This document shows, in pieces, positions 32,358-41,757 of a stretch of DNA of 54,115 nt (positions within the stretch are counted from its first letter, which is position 1; every line of letters starts with the position of its first letter). Both the position numbers and the translations under genes were made by a program. The DNA comes from Pseudomonadota bacterium (GTDB lineage: Bacteria > Pseudomonadota > Alphaproteobacteria > Reyranellales > Reyranellaceae), in the NCBI GenBank assembly GCA_018240745.1, contig JAFEFF010000070.1:1-54115 (forward strand), read 5' to 3'. Under the pieces are notes generated by a model that saw only the letters and a program-made list of their open reading frames with translations, did no database searches and had not been told where the DNA came from.

Positions 32358-32753
32358 TCAGAGCTTTTCGACCCCGGCGCGGGCGCAGTCCTCGTCTTCC
32401 TGTGCGGTCCCGCCGCCGACGCCGCAGGCGCCGATCAGCACACCCTGACGGAAGATCGGCACGGCGCCCTGGCCATAGAACATGTGGTTGCCTTCGGCCG
32501 CGGCGATGCCGCGCAAGGTCGGATGGTCCGCCCGTGGCGTCAGATCGCCACTCGGCCGTCCGAAGGCAGCCGAAGCCATGGCCTTGCCCTGGCTGCCGAA
32601 CGAGCCCGCCCACATGGCGCCATCCATGCGCTGGAAGGCAATCAGGCGTCCGCCGGCATCGCACACGGCGATATTCATCTTGGCGCCGATCTGATCGGCC
32701 TTCTCGATCGCGCCGGCGATCACGCGATTTGCATCCGAGAGCGTGAGGGTCAT
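32358..32753 (-). CDS. GlcG/HbpS-like heme-binding-domain protein
   Basis: 131 residues, DUF336 family: MTLTLSDANRVIAGAIEKA, AVCDAGGRLIAFQRMD, GKAMASAAFGRPSG and the C-terminal GACGVGGGTAQEDEDCARAG, all typical of GlcG/HbpS. Some members bind heme or cobalamin; others accompany glycolate or propanediol use. It has no signal peptide. It stands alone, convergent with the TauD gene. The upstream gap (32754-33079) holds a large palindromic repeat and no other recognised element. Confidence 0.88.
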   Translation of the reverse strand: MTLTLSDANRVIAGAIEKADQIGAKMNIAVCDAGGRLIAFQRMDGAMWAGSFGSQGKAMASAAFGRPSGDLTPRADHPTLRGIAAAEGNHMFYGQGAVPIFRQGVLIGACGVGGGTAQEDEDCARAGVEKL

Positions 32754-32877
32754 GAGGTCGATCCTTTGGGATTATGAGCAGCCTCGCCTGCAGTCTCGGC
32801 GCGACGACGCAATATGAGCAAGACTCAATATCGTCTCCCTCTTCCCCGCTCCGTAGGGCCATCGCACATACCATTCC

Positions 32878-32996
32878 CCGTCGTCTCGACCGGAGCGCGA
32901 AGCGCGGAGCGGAGAGACCTTCTCTCAACGATATGCGGCTTATCGTAGAGAGAAGGTCTCTCCGCGCGGCCCTTCGGGCCTTGGTCGAGACGACGG
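32878..32996. repeat. Long intergenic palindrome (family D)
   Basis: CCGTCGTCTCGACC at the left pairs with GGTCGAGACGACGG at the right. GGAGAGACCTTCTCT pairs with AGAGAAGGTCTCTCC around the centre near 32937. The 119-bp element can form one long hairpin. A degenerate relative, with the same GTCTCTCC/CGGGCCTTGG segments, lies at 53651-53745. It fills most of the gap between the GlcG-like gene and the gamma-glutamyltransferase gene; 33001-33079 is AT-richer and shows nothing recognisable. Confidence 0.85.
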
Positions 32997-33079
32997 AGGG
33001 GGATAGCTCTACTCCGCTCCGCGGGCGAAGAGGAACATGATCTCGAGTCTTGAGCTCGAGTTCTTGATTTGAGTCTGGC

Positions 33080-34696
33080 TCACACCGCGATCACCACGCC
33101 GTCGTGGCCGGGGTCGGCGCCGCCGTCGAGGCCGTCGTCGTGGATGCGGATGGCATGGACGGCGGCGAAGCCGAAGCCGTAGGGGCTGCGCACCACCGGG
33201 TAGCCTTGCGCTTTGAGCTCGCGCTCGACGCGGCCCTGGATGCGGTTGGAGATGTCGATCGCATCGGAGGTCGCCGAGAAGCGCGGCGCGCTCACCGCCT
33301 CGACCATGGTCATGCCGAAGTCGAGCGCATTCAGGATGACGTGCAGCACGCCCATCGCGATCTGCGTCGCGCCCGGCGCGCCGATGATCAGGTGCGGCTT
33401 GCCATCCTCGAAGATGATGCTGGGCACCACCGAGCTGAAGCGCGCCTTGCCGGGGGCGATCGAGCCGGCGCGGCCGGGCCGCGGGTCGAACACGCCCATG
33501 CAGCCATTGTACATGAAGCCCAGGCCCGGCGTGATCACGCCCGACGGCATGCCGAGCGAATGGGTCATGGTGAAGCAGTTGCCGTCCTTGTCGAGCACGG
33601 AGATGTGCGTGGTGTCCTTGGAGACGGCGCCACTATTGAATCGCGGAACTGTTGCTTTCACGCCACGCGAGATCTCGCCGGCCATGGTCTTGGCATAGGC
33701 CTTCGAGGTCAGCTCCTCGACCGGCACGTGCACGAATTTCGGATCGCCGACCTTGAGGTCCTTGTCGATGGTCGCGCGCTTCATCGCCTCGGAGACGATG
33801 CGCAGATGCTCGGTCGAGCCATGCTCGAGCGCACCGAGATCGAAGTGCTCGAGGATGTTCAGCATCTCGATCAGCATCACGCCGCCACCCGGCGGCTGGT
33901 TGGTCGAGACGCGATAGCCGCGATAGTCGCCCCACAGCGGCGGATTGCGCGTGGTCTTCCACGCCTCGAGGTCCTCGATCGACAGCAGCGCATCGTTCTT
34001 GCGCATGTCCTCGTCGATCGCCCTGGCGATCTCGCCGGAATAGAAGACGTCGGCGCCGCCCTTGGCGATGGCGCGCAGGGTCTGGCCGTAGTCGCGGTTG
34101 ACCACCGCGTCGCCGACCTTCTTCGGCACGCCGTCGGGCCGGCAGTAGAGCGCGCGCGCCGCCGGCGTGAAGCCGGTGCGCTCGTAGTTCGGCGCGCGGC
34201 CGAACGCGCCCTCGTCGGCCCACCAGAAATGGACGTGCGGCCGCACCGTCCAGCCGTTCTCGGCCCAGTGGATCGCCGGCTCGACGATGCGCGACCATGG
34301 CAGGCTGCCGTGCTCCCGGTGCGCCTCGTAGTACATCTTGAGGTTGGCCGGCGCGCAGATCGACTTGTAGCCGATGTCGTTCACGCGGCCCTTCAGGATG
34401 AAGCCGTAGCCGTCGCGTGCCTCGCTCTCGATCAGGTTGGCCCACATGTCGGGCCGGGCGGCGAGCGGCGCCGGCGCGTGGGCATCGATGTAGCCGTGGA
34501 ACTTCTTGCCCGGCATGTAGATGCCGCACGAGCCGAAGCCGGCGATGCCGCACATCTGCGGATCGACCACGCCCTGCACCAGGGCGCAGGCGATGCCCGC
34601 GTCCACCGCATTGCCGCCCTCGCGCAGGATGTCGGCGCCGGCCTCGGTCGGCTCCGGCTGTGGCGCGACGATCATCGATTGCTTGTGATAACGCAC
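33080..34696 (-). CDS. Gamma-glutamyltransferase family protein
   Basis: 538 residues. The Ntn-hydrolase architecture is shown by VVDPQMCGIAGFG in the large-subunit part and by DTTHISVLDKDGN, whose Thr would be the autocleavage site and nucleophile of the small subunit. HSLGMPSGV and APGKARFSSVVPS also match the family. No signal peptide is evident at the chosen start (MRYHKQSMIVAPQP), so this is likely a cytoplasmic homologue, possibly acting on gamma-glutamyl or acyl-amide compounds rather than on glutathione in the periplasm. It stands alone between repeats. Confidence 0.9.
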   Translation of the reverse strand: MRYHKQSMIVAPQPEPTEAGADILREGGNAVDAGIACALVQGVVDPQMCGIAGFGSCGIYMPGKKFHGYIDAHAPAPLAARPDMWANLIESEARDGYGFILKGRVNDIGYKSICAPANLKMYYEAHREHGSLPWSRIVEPAIHWAENGWTVRPHVHFWWADEGAFGRAPNYERTGFTPAARALYCRPDGVPKKVGDAVVNRDYGQTLRAIAKGGADVFYSGEIARAIDEDMRKNDALLSIEDLEAWKTTRNPPLWGDYRGYRVSTNQPPGGGVMLIEMLNILEHFDLGALEHGSTEHLRIVSEAMKRATIDKDLKVGDPKFVHVPVEELTSKAYAKTMAGEISRGVKATVPRFNSGAVSKDTTHISVLDKDGNCFTMTHSLGMPSGVITPGLGFMYNGCMGVFDPRPGRAGSIAPGKARFSSVVPSIIFEDGKPHLIIGAPGATQIAMGVLHVILNALDFGMTMVEAVSAPRFSATSDAIDISNRIQGRVERELKAQGYPVVRSPYGFGFAAVHAIRIHDDGLDGGADPGHDGVVIAV

Positions 34697-34727
34697 GGGC
34701 GGCTCCTCCTACTCTCGCTCCTGCCTT

Positions 34728-34755
34728 TCCTCCCCGCGCTGAAGCGCAGGGAGGA
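34728..34755. repeat. Short hairpin repeat (family B remnant)
   Basis: TCCTCCCCGCGCTGAAGCGCAGGGAGGA pairs along nearly its full length with a two-to-four-base loop. It resembles one arm-tip of the longer family B repeats (for example 21056-21192). It lies in the gap between the deacetylase and gamma-glutamyltransferase genes, both on the minus strand. Confidence 0.7.
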
Positions 34756-34768
34756 ATGACCACGCGAC

Positions 34769-35842
34769 TCAATCCCAGCCGTTTCGCTTGCGCAATACCG
34801 CCGACAGGGGCGCGAGCGCGAAGCCTTTGCCGGCGACGCCGGGCAGCCATTCGGCCAGCGCCTGCAGCGTCGTCTCGTGCGGATGGCCGATCGCCACGGC
34901 GAAGCCCTGGCGCCGCGCCACCGCCTCGGTCTCGGCAAGCTGGCGCTTCACGGCGCCGAGGGCCTCGTCGTCGTCGAGGAAGACGTTGCGCGCCACGCTC
35001 GGCACGCCCAGCTCCTGCGCCACCTGGTCGCCGACGCTCGACGGCGTGGTGCGCGAATCGAGGAACAGCAGCCCGCGCGCCCTGAACTGCTTCAGCACGG
35101 TCTCCATGCCGGCCCGGTAGGCGGTGAAGCGGCTGCCCATGTGGTTGTTGACGCCGACATAGCCGTCGAAGCTGTCGAGCGCCGCCGTCACACGCGCCTT
35201 GAGTTCGGCCTCGCTCAGCGACACGCGCAGCGCATTGGGGCCGGGATCGGCCACGCCGCCCGGTTCCATCGGCAGATGCAGCATCAGCTCCTGGCCGTGC
35301 GCATGCGCGGCCTTGGCCTGCTCGCGCAGATCCCTGGCATACGGCAGGAACGACAGGGTAAGCGGTCCCGGCAATTCCCACGCGCGCTTCGAATGCGGCC
35401 GGTCGACGCCGACGTCGTCGATCACGATGGCGATCAGCGGCTTGCTGCGCAGGTCGTGGAACGGGACCGCGTTGCGCTGCCATGTCTGCAGTTGCTGCTC
35501 GGGCGGCTGCGTGCTCGTCGCCGCCGCAGCGACCTGCGGCGAGGGTTGCTTCGGCTTGTCCTCGACGGTCGCCGGCTTCTGGCCGGGATCGGTCTCGATG
35601 TAGCGTGGCAGACCCGGGATGTCCTCGATGCGCGCGTAAGTGACCTTCGCCGGTTTCGGGGGCTCGAAACGCTGCGCCAGCCAGTAGCCGCCGACGATCG
35701 CGTCGAGGAACAGGAAAGCGAAGGCACCGATCGTCAGCGCACGCCGATGGCGCTCGATCCAGGCGAGCGCCCGATTCGGACTCCTTCTGTTCGACTTCCC
35801 GCTTCTGTTCCTCCTCGACGCCATCTCAGCGTCCGAGTCCAA
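34769..35842 (-). CDS. Divergent polysaccharide deacetylase family protein
   Basis: 357 residues. One N-terminal transmembrane helix (about 35-55, ALTIGAFAFLFLDAIVGGYW) anchors an exported part. A Pro/Gln-rich linker follows to about 115. The NodB-like fold has IAIVIDDVGVDRPH, ELMLHLPMEP, VGVNNHMGSRFTA and LLFLDSRTTPSSV, the conserved pattern of the divergent (YibQ) deacetylases. It probably acts on envelope glycan; the substrate is unknown. In-frame ATG codons at 35842 and 35824 are both possible; the longer is given. It lies downstream of the acyl-CoA synthetase-GNAT gene (56-bp gap). Confidence 0.88.
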   Translation of the reverse strand: MDSDAEMASRRNRSGKSNRRSPNRALAWIERHRRALTIGAFAFLFLDAIVGGYWLAQRFEPPKPAKVTYARIEDIPGLPRYIETDPGQKPATVEDKPKQPSPQVAAAATSTQPPEQQLQTWQRNAVPFHDLRSKPLIAIVIDDVGVDRPHSKRAWELPGPLTLSFLPYARDLREQAKAAHAHGQELMLHLPMEPGGVADPGPNALRVSLSEAELKARVTAALDSFDGYVGVNNHMGSRFTAYRAGMETVLKQFRARGLLFLDSRTTPSSVGDQVAQELGVPSVARNVFLDDDEALGAVKRQLAETEAVARRQGFAVAIGHPHETTLQALAEWLPGVAGKGFALAPLSAVLRKRNGWD

Positions 35843-35898
35843 GTCGTTGGTCTGCGGTCACAAATTTGCCCCGGTAAGTGGCTCTGCCGACATAATCG

Positions 35899-38589
35899 TT
35901 ACAGGTCCGCCATCTGTTTCACCATCGTCACGTCGCCGCTGCCCGCACGCCCTGCTTGCGGCGCGAAGCCCAGCCGCTTGCTGAGGTCGATCATGCGGTG
36001 GTTCTCGCGCAGGATATGGCCGATCACGCGCTTGGCGCCGCGCTTCCGCGCGTAGTCCAGCACGTGGCGCAGCAGCAGCTCGCCATAGCCGCGCCGCTGA
36101 CGATCCGACGCGACGATCAGCGCGAACTCCGCCTGCTCGAAACCCGGATCGGCGGCAAGCCGGCCGACGCCCAGCAGCTCCTGGCGGTCCCCGGCGCCGT
36201 CGAGCAGCAGGAAGGCCATCTCCCGGTCGTAGTCGATCTGCGTCAGGCGCGCGGCCATCTCGTGCGTCAGCTCGCGCATCGGCCCGAAGAAACGCAGCCG
36301 GATGTCCTCCGCCGTCAGGTGGCCGGTGAAGCGCTGGATCAGCGGCTCGTCGTCGGGCCGGATCGGCCGGATGCGCAGATGTTCCCCGCGATGCTCGATC
36401 TCTGCCTCGAGCTCGACCGGATAGGGCCGGATGGCGAAGCGCCCGGCCCCCTCGTGTCCTTCCGCCGGCTTGCGCACGACGATGCGCGCATCGAGCACGA
36501 CCACGCCCGCGGCGTCGACCAGCAACGGATTGATGTCGAGCTCGGCGATCTCTCCCACGTCGGCGATCAACTGCGACAGGCGGATCATCGCGTCGCACAC
36601 CGCGCTCCGCGCCGCCGGCGCCCGGTCGCGATAGCCGCGCAGCAGGCGATCCACGCGCGTGCGGCTGAGAGCATCTTCTGCCAGGACGGGGTCGAGCGGC
36701 GGCAGCGCCAGCGCCTTGTCGTCGATCACCTCGGCCGCGACGCCGCCATGACCGACCATCAGGATCGGCCCGAACACGGGATCCTCGGCCGCGCCCAGGA
36801 TCAGCTCGACGGCGTTCGGCCGCTTGACCATCGGCTGCACCACGAAGCCGTCGATCCGCGCGCCGGGCGCGGCGGTGCAGATCTTGTCACGCATCAGATC
36901 GAGCGCGTCGCGCACCTCCTGCTCGGTGCCGAGCTCGAGCGCCACGCCGCCGACGTCGCTCTTGTGAACGATGTCGCGCGACAGGATCTTCACGGCGACC
37001 GGAAAGCCGATCCGCGCGCCCGCGTGCGCCGCCTCGGCCGCATCGAGCACGACTTCGGTCGGCACGACTGGAATTCCGTAGGCGGCGAGGACGCGCTTGG
37101 CCTCGGGCTCGGTCAGCACGGCGCGATTCTGCGCCAGCGCGCCATTCACCACGGCGCGCACCAGGCCGGTGTCCGACCGCGCCTCGGGAATCGACGGCGG
37201 CGTGCGCTGCAGGGCGCGCTGGCCGCGCCGATAGGCGACGATGTAGGTGAAGCCGCGCACCGCACGCAGTGGCGTGTCGTAGGCCGGGATGCCGGCATCG
37301 TGCAGAACCTTGCGGCCGGCATCGGCATCCGGCCCGCCCATCCAGCAGCCGATCACCGGCACGATCTTGCGCCCGGACGCACCGACGATCGCACGCGCCG
37401 CATCGACCGGCGAGGTGAGCGCGGTCGGCACGTTGACCGCCAGCACCGCGCCGACGGCCCGGTCGTCGGCGAGGGCATCGAGCGCCGTCGCATAGCGCGC
37501 GCCGTCGGCGTCGCCGACGATGTCGACCGGATTGCCGCGTGACCAGATGCGCGGCATCACCTTGTCGAGCGCATCGATGGTGCGCGGGTCGAGCGCTGCC
37601 AGCTCTCCCCCTTCGTCGATCAGCAGGTCGGTCGCGACCACGCCCGCGCCGCCGCCGTTGGTCAGGATCGCCACCCGCTCGTTGCGCGGCACCAGACCGT
37701 GCCCGAGCGTCTCGGCCGCGTCGAACAGCTCGCCCAACCCTTTCACCGACACCAGTCCCGCGCGCGCGAAAGCCGCGTCGTAGACCGCGGCCGAACCTGC
37801 CATCGCGCCGGTATGCGAGGCCGCCGCCTGCGCCGCCGCGGCGTGGCGGCCGGCCTTGAGCACGATCACCGGCTTGAGGCGCGCCACGCTGCGCGCCGCC
37901 GACATGAACTTGCGCGCCTGGGTGATGCCCTCGACGTACATCAGCACGGCGCGCGTCTCGTAGTCCCGCGCCAGCATGTCGAGCATGTCGCCGAAGTCGA
38001 CGTCGGACATGTCGCCCATGGAGACGATGTGCGAGAAGCCGATGCCCTGGGCGGTGCCCCAGTCGGCCAGTGCCGCCAGGACCGCGCCCGACTGCGCGAC
38101 CGCGGCCAGCCGGCCGGGCTTGATCCGGGCCGGCCCGAAGCTCGCATTGAGGCCGATCGACGGAACGACATAGCCGATGCAGTTCGGCCCGAGGATTCGC
38201 ATCAGGTATGGCTGGGCGATGCGCAGCAGCCCGGTCCGCCATGCGGCGTTCTCCTGGCCGGCGCCGGCGCCGGCGCCCGGCCCGGCGCTGACGATCACGG
38301 CGGCCTTGGTGCCCTTCTCGCCGAGCTCGCGGAGAATGCCCGGCACGGTCGGCGCCGGCGTCATGATCACCCCGAGATCGGGTGGCGACGGCAATTCCGA
38401 CAGCGTGCGCCACACCGGCCGGCCGGCGATCTCGCCGCCCTTGCGATTGACCAGATGGATCTCGCCCTTGAATCCGCCGGCCAGCAGATTGCGCGTGACG
38501 GCTGCGCCGACCGAGCCCGGCCGCTCGCTGGCGCCGATGGCGACCACCGACTTCGGCGCCATCAACTTGTCGAGATTGCGTGTGGACAT
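35899..38589 (-). CDS. Acetyl-CoA synthetase (ADP-forming)-like / GNAT acetyltransferase fusion (Pat/PatZ type)
   Basis: 896 residues in three parts. A CoA-binding domain (1-130, KSVVAIGASERPGSVG) is followed by the ligase domain with AASHTGAMAG, where the phosphorylated histidine of active ligases would sit. The ATP-grasp part (about 480-700) has PVAVKILSRDIVHKSDVGGV. The C-terminal GNAT domain (about 720-896) has HLRIRPIRPDDEPLIQRF and RRGYGELLLRHVL, the acetyl-CoA loop. Such fusions act as protein lysine acetyltransferases, often controlling acetyl-CoA synthetase. It is divergent from the S10 peptidase gene, sharing a short upstream region. Confidence 0.92.
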   Translation of the reverse strand: MSTRNLDKLMAPKSVVAIGASERPGSVGAAVTRNLLAGGFKGEIHLVNRKGGEIAGRPVWRTLSELPSPPDLGVIMTPAPTVPGILRELGEKGTKAAVIVSAGPGAGAGAGQENAAWRTGLLRIAQPYLMRILGPNCIGYVVPSIGLNASFGPARIKPGRLAAVAQSGAVLAALADWGTAQGIGFSHIVSMGDMSDVDFGDMLDMLARDYETRAVLMYVEGITQARKFMSAARSVARLKPVIVLKAGRHAAAAQAAASHTGAMAGSAAVYDAAFARAGLVSVKGLGELFDAAETLGHGLVPRNERVAILTNGGGAGVVATDLLIDEGGELAALDPRTIDALDKVMPRIWSRGNPVDIVGDADGARYATALDALADDRAVGAVLAVNVPTALTSPVDAARAIVGASGRKIVPVIGCWMGGPDADAGRKVLHDAGIPAYDTPLRAVRGFTYIVAYRRGQRALQRTPPSIPEARSDTGLVRAVVNGALAQNRAVLTEPEAKRVLAAYGIPVVPTEVVLDAAEAAHAGARIGFPVAVKILSRDIVHKSDVGGVALELGTEQEVRDALDLMRDKICTAAPGARIDGFVVQPMVKRPNAVELILGAAEDPVFGPILMVGHGGVAAEVIDDKALALPPLDPVLAEDALSRTRVDRLLRGYRDRAPAARSAVCDAMIRLSQLIADVGEIAELDINPLLVDAAGVVVLDARIVVRKPAEGHEGAGRFAIRPYPVELEAEIEHRGEHLRIRPIRPDDEPLIQRFTGHLTAEDIRLRFFGPMRELTHEMAARLTQIDYDREMAFLLLDGAGDRQELLGVGRLAADPGFEQAEFALIVASDRQRRGYGELLLRHVLDYARKRGAKRVIGHILRENHRMIDLSKRLGFAPQAGRAGSGDVTMVKQMADL

Positions 38590-38660
38590 GGTTACGGACC
38601 ATTCCCAACTATTGCGCCACAGGCATGACAGCGAACCCGGTGCGAAACAAGCGCAGCACG

Positions 38661-40136
38661 ATGATGCAGCCCTTGCTGCGACGGTCCCTGCCGCGGCGCA
38701 TCGTGCTGATCCTGCTGCTGTTCCTTGCCACGGCTCCGCTGGCCGCAGCAGCGCCGGACGAGCCGGCCGAGTCGATCACCCATCACCAGTTCGCGGTCGC
38801 CGGACAGAGCGTGGCCTTCACCGCCACCGCGGCGACGCTGGCGCTCACCAACGACAAGGGAGAGCGCCAGGCCGGCATCTTCTACGTCGCCTACACGCGC
38901 GACGGCGCCGATGCCGATCGCCGGCCGATCACCTTCGTATTCAATGGTGGCCCGGGCTCGAGCTCGGCCTATCTCCACCTCGGCGCCCTCGGGCCGCGCA
39001 TCGTTCCGTTCGCACCGGACGGCCAGATGCCCGATGCGGCGGCCAAGCTGGTCGACAATCCCGACCACTGGCTCGATCTGACCGACCTGGTGTTCGTCGA
39101 TCCGGTCGGCACCGGCTACAGCCGCGCGAGCGGCGATGCCAAGCGCTTCTGGGGCATCAGCGAGGACCTCGAATCGCTCGCGACCTTCATCGACCGCTAT
39201 CTCAGCGCGGCCGGCCGGCGCCCTTCGCCCAAGTACCTTGCCGGCGAAAGCTATGGCGGATTTCGCGCCGCAAGCCTGCCCCAGGTGCTGGCCGAGAATC
39301 ACAGCATCGCCATTGCCGGGGTCTTCCTCATCTCTCCGGTGCTCGAGTTCAGCCTGATCGCCGACGACGATCTCGCTTTGCTGCCCGACGTGCTGCGGCT
39401 CCCGTCCTACGCCGCGGTGCACCTCGAACAATCGGGCACGCTCACGCCCGGCGCGCTGGCCGAGGTCGAGCGCTTCGCCATGGGCCCGTACCTCACCGCC
39501 CTTGCCGCCACGCCGCGCGACGAGGCCGCGCTGCGGGCGATCTATCCCGAGGTGGCGCGATTCACCGGCGTACCCGAGGCGGCGATCGCCCGGCGCGAGG
39601 GCCGCGTGCCTCTCGGCCTGTTCGTCAAGGAGGCGCGTCGCCCCGACAAGCTGCTGATCAGCCGCTACGACGGCTCGGCTACCGCACCCGATCCCTACCC
39701 CGAATCCAATCGCACGCGCGGCGATGCGCTGTTCGACGGCCTGCGCTCGGTGTTGGCCAACGCCATGACCGGCTACCTCGCCGACTCGCTCGGCGTGCGC
39801 ACCGATCTGCCCTATCGGCTGTCCAACAATCAGGCGGCCCGGCGCTGGAACTGGCGCAGCGGGATCGAAGCCCGCGGCGGCTATCCCGGCGCCGCCGATT
39901 CGCTGCGCGAGGTGCTGGCCGAGAACCGCAGCTTCAAGGTCGCGATCGCGCACGGCATGACCGACCTCGTCACGCCGTACATGACCAGCCGCTACGTGAT
40001 CGGGCACATGCCCGCGTCGCTGACCGCGGGCCGTGTCTCGCTGTCGCTGCATCCCGGCGGCCACATGATGTACCTGCGGGCCGCCAGCCGCGCCGGCCTG
40101 CACGCGGACGCCGCGAAGCTGTATCCGGCGCCCTAG
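38661..40136 (+). CDS. Serine carboxypeptidase (S10)-like secreted hydrolase
   Basis: 491 residues from ATG 38661; alternative starts are 38625 and 38580, the last overlapping the divergent gene. A signal peptide is clear (IVLILLLFLATAPLAAA). The body has NGGPGSSSAYLHLGALGP, FVDPVGTGYSRASG and the nucleophile elbow GESYGG (Ser about residue 197). The late Asp lies in HGMTDLVTPY and the His in HPGGHMMYLR, giving the Ser-Asp-His order of S10 carboxypeptidases. Bacterial S10 homologues are uncommon compared with eukaryotic ones but are found in Alphaproteobacteria. It is convergent with the EamA gene, overlapping by 4 bp. Confidence 0.88.
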   Translation: MMQPLLRRSLPRRIVLILLLFLATAPLAAAAPDEPAESITHHQFAVAGQSVAFTATAATLALTNDKGERQAGIFYVAYTRDGADADRRPITFVFNGGPGSSSAYLHLGALGPRIVPFAPDGQMPDAAAKLVDNPDHWLDLTDLVFVDPVGTGYSRASGDAKRFWGISEDLESLATFIDRYLSAAGRRPSPKYLAGESYGGFRAASLPQVLAENHSIAIAGVFLISPVLEFSLIADDDLALLPDVLRLPSYAAVHLEQSGTLTPGALAEVERFAMGPYLTALAATPRDEAALRAIYPEVARFTGVPEAAIARREGRVPLGLFVKEARRPDKLLISRYDGSATAPDPYPESNRTRGDALFDGLRSVLANAMTGYLADSLGVRTDLPYRLSNNQAARRWNWRSGIEARGGYPGAADSLREVLAENRSFKVAIAHGMTDLVTPYMTSRYVIGHMPASLTAGRVSLSLHPGGHMMYLRAASRAGLHADAAKLYPAP

Positions 40137-41014
40137 AACAGCCGCGGCCCGTTCATCAGGACGAGGCCGCAGACGATCACCGCTGCGGCAACGATCCGGC
40201 GGCGGCCGAACGGCTCGCCGAGCAGCAGCGTGCCCATCAGGGCGCCGAACAGGACCGAGGTCTCGCGCAAGGCGGCGACATGCGCCATCGGTCCGAGCGC
40301 GAGCGCGTAGATGGCAATGCCGTAGCCGGTGCTGGCGATCGCACCGCCGATCGCGCCCCGCCACCATTGCCGCCGCAGGTGCGCCCAGGCGTTCTGGGGC
40401 CGCAACACGATCGCCAGCACCAGCAGCCACGGCCCTTCCGCGACACACAGCCAGGCGATGTAGGCCAGCCGGTGCGCGGAGTCCGGCCCGGCAGCGCGCA
40501 CGCCCATGCCGTCGGCGATGATGTAGCTCGCGATGCTGAAGCCGGTCAGGACGGCGAACAGCGTCGCCAGCCCATGCCGCCCGCCGACGGTTGCCGTGGC
40601 CTTGAGCGGCATCGCGAGCGCCACCAGGCTGCCGCTCAGCAGCACCACGCCGACGATGTCCTGGGTCCTGAGGTGCTCGCCGATCAGCTGGCCCGACACC
40701 AGGGCGACCAGCAGCGGCCCCAGCCCGCGCGCGATCGGATAGGTGTGGCTGAGGTCGCCGTACGAGTAGGCCTTGAGCAGGAACGTGTAGTACGCGAGAT
40801 GGATGGCCACCGAGAGCGCCAGGAACTTCCAGGCGCCGGGCTCGATCATCGGCAGGAACGGCACGGCTGCCAGGCCCATCACCGTGCCGGTCGTCATGAT
40901 CACGCCGAAGGTCGCGAGCCGGTCCGACCGGTCGGACTTCAGCAGGGCGTTCCACGTCGCATGCATCAGCGCCGCTGCCAGCAGCAGCGCCACCACCAAG
41001 GGGGCGACGACCAT
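40133..41014 (-). CDS. EamA/DMT-family transporter
   Basis: 293 residues with ten predicted membrane segments arranged as two EamA repeats. The N-terminal repeat has ALMHATWNALLKSDR, YPIARGLGPLLVALVSG and GEHLRTQDIVGVVLLSG. The second ends with FGALMGTLLLGEPFGRRRIVAAAVIVCGLVL, the usual GExxxxxxxxG pattern. The substrate (amino acid, drug or metabolite) is not predictable. It lies 6 bp after the stop of the preceding minus-strand gene and overlaps the S10 peptidase gene stop by 4 bp (convergent). Confidence 0.9.
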   Translation of the reverse strand: MVVAPLVVALLLAAALMHATWNALLKSDRSDRLATFGVIMTTGTVMGLAAVPFLPMIEPGAWKFLALSVAIHLAYYTFLLKAYSYGDLSHTYPIARGLGPLLVALVSGQLIGEHLRTQDIVGVVLLSGSLVALAMPLKATATVGGRHGLATLFAVLTGFSIASYIIADGMGVRAAGPDSAHRLAYIAWLCVAEGPWLLVLAIVLRPQNAWAHLRRQWWRGAIGGAIASTGYGIAIYALALGPMAHVAALRETSVLFGALMGTLLLGEPFGRRRIVAAAVIVCGLVLMNGPRLF

Positions 41015-41020
41015 TGGCGA

Positions 41021-41749
41021 TCAGCGCGATCGGTAGTTCGAGTAGACTACGGTCACGCGCACATGGACCTTCTGGCCCTTGCCGACCTCCGCCTCCTCGT
41101 CGGCGCGGATCGATATCGGGAACCAGTAGCGGTCGTCGACCAGCGCGCGGATCACCTCGAAGCGCATCGGCGCGATCGGCGTGGCGCTGCTGCGGCCGCA
41201 CAGCCGCATCACCGCGTCCTCGCGCGCCCACACCCAGGCGCGGCCCTCGAAGCCGCGGATCTCGGCAGTCGGGTTGCGCGGCAGGACGTCGAACAGCACG
41301 GCGTTGATGTCGCCGACCTTCTGGCGGCCGGAATAGACGACGTCGCCGCTCGAAACCCGGTCGGGCGTGAGGGTCAAGGCATCGCGCAGCACCTCGACGT
41401 CGCGATCGGTAAACTTGATGCGCTTCAGCGTGTTGACGGTCGTCAGGATCGGCTCTCGCCGCAGGCCGCTGGCGTCGAAGCTCAGTATCGAGACCTGATG
41501 GTACTCGCCGTCGACGGTGTCGCCGACCAAGGTCTCGACCGTGGCGTCGACCGTATAGCCATAGTTGCCGAGCGCCTTGGCGAACGCGCCCTCCTTCACC
41601 GAGAGGGCGCGGACGAAATCCTGGGCAGTCATGCGGGTTTGGGCGTCGCGGTCGACCGGCGGCAGGTCCTCCCCGCATTTCACCTGCGCCCACGCCGATG
41701 TAGCAAGCGCAAGCAGGACGGCGGGAAGGACGAGAGCGTGCGGCACCAT
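41021..41749 (-). CDS. Secreted protein of unknown function
   Basis: 242 residues from MVPHALVLPAVLLALATSAWAQ at 41749, a clear signal peptide. The mature part is beta/alpha-mixed with EYHQVSILSFDASGL, TVNTLKRIKFTDRDV, EGRAWVWAREDAVMRLCG and a C-terminal VHVRVTVVYSNYRS. No family was recognised. Two cysteines (VKCGEDLPP and RLCGRSS) could form a disulfide. It starts 8 bp after the stop of the ClC transporter gene and is probably co-transcribed with it. A link to chloride or acid stress is only a guess from position. Confidence 0.7.
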   Translation of the reverse strand: MVPHALVLPAVLLALATSAWAQVKCGEDLPPVDRDAQTRMTAQDFVRALSVKEGAFAKALGNYGYTVDATVETLVGDTVDGEYHQVSILSFDASGLRREPILTTVNTLKRIKFTDRDVEVLRDALTLTPDRVSSGDVVYSGRQKVGDINAVLFDVLPRNPTAEIRGFEGRAWVWAREDAVMRLCGRSSATPIAPMRFEVIRALVDDRYWFPISIRADEEAEVGKGQKVHVRVTVVYSNYRSR

Positions 41750-41757
41750 GCGCCAGT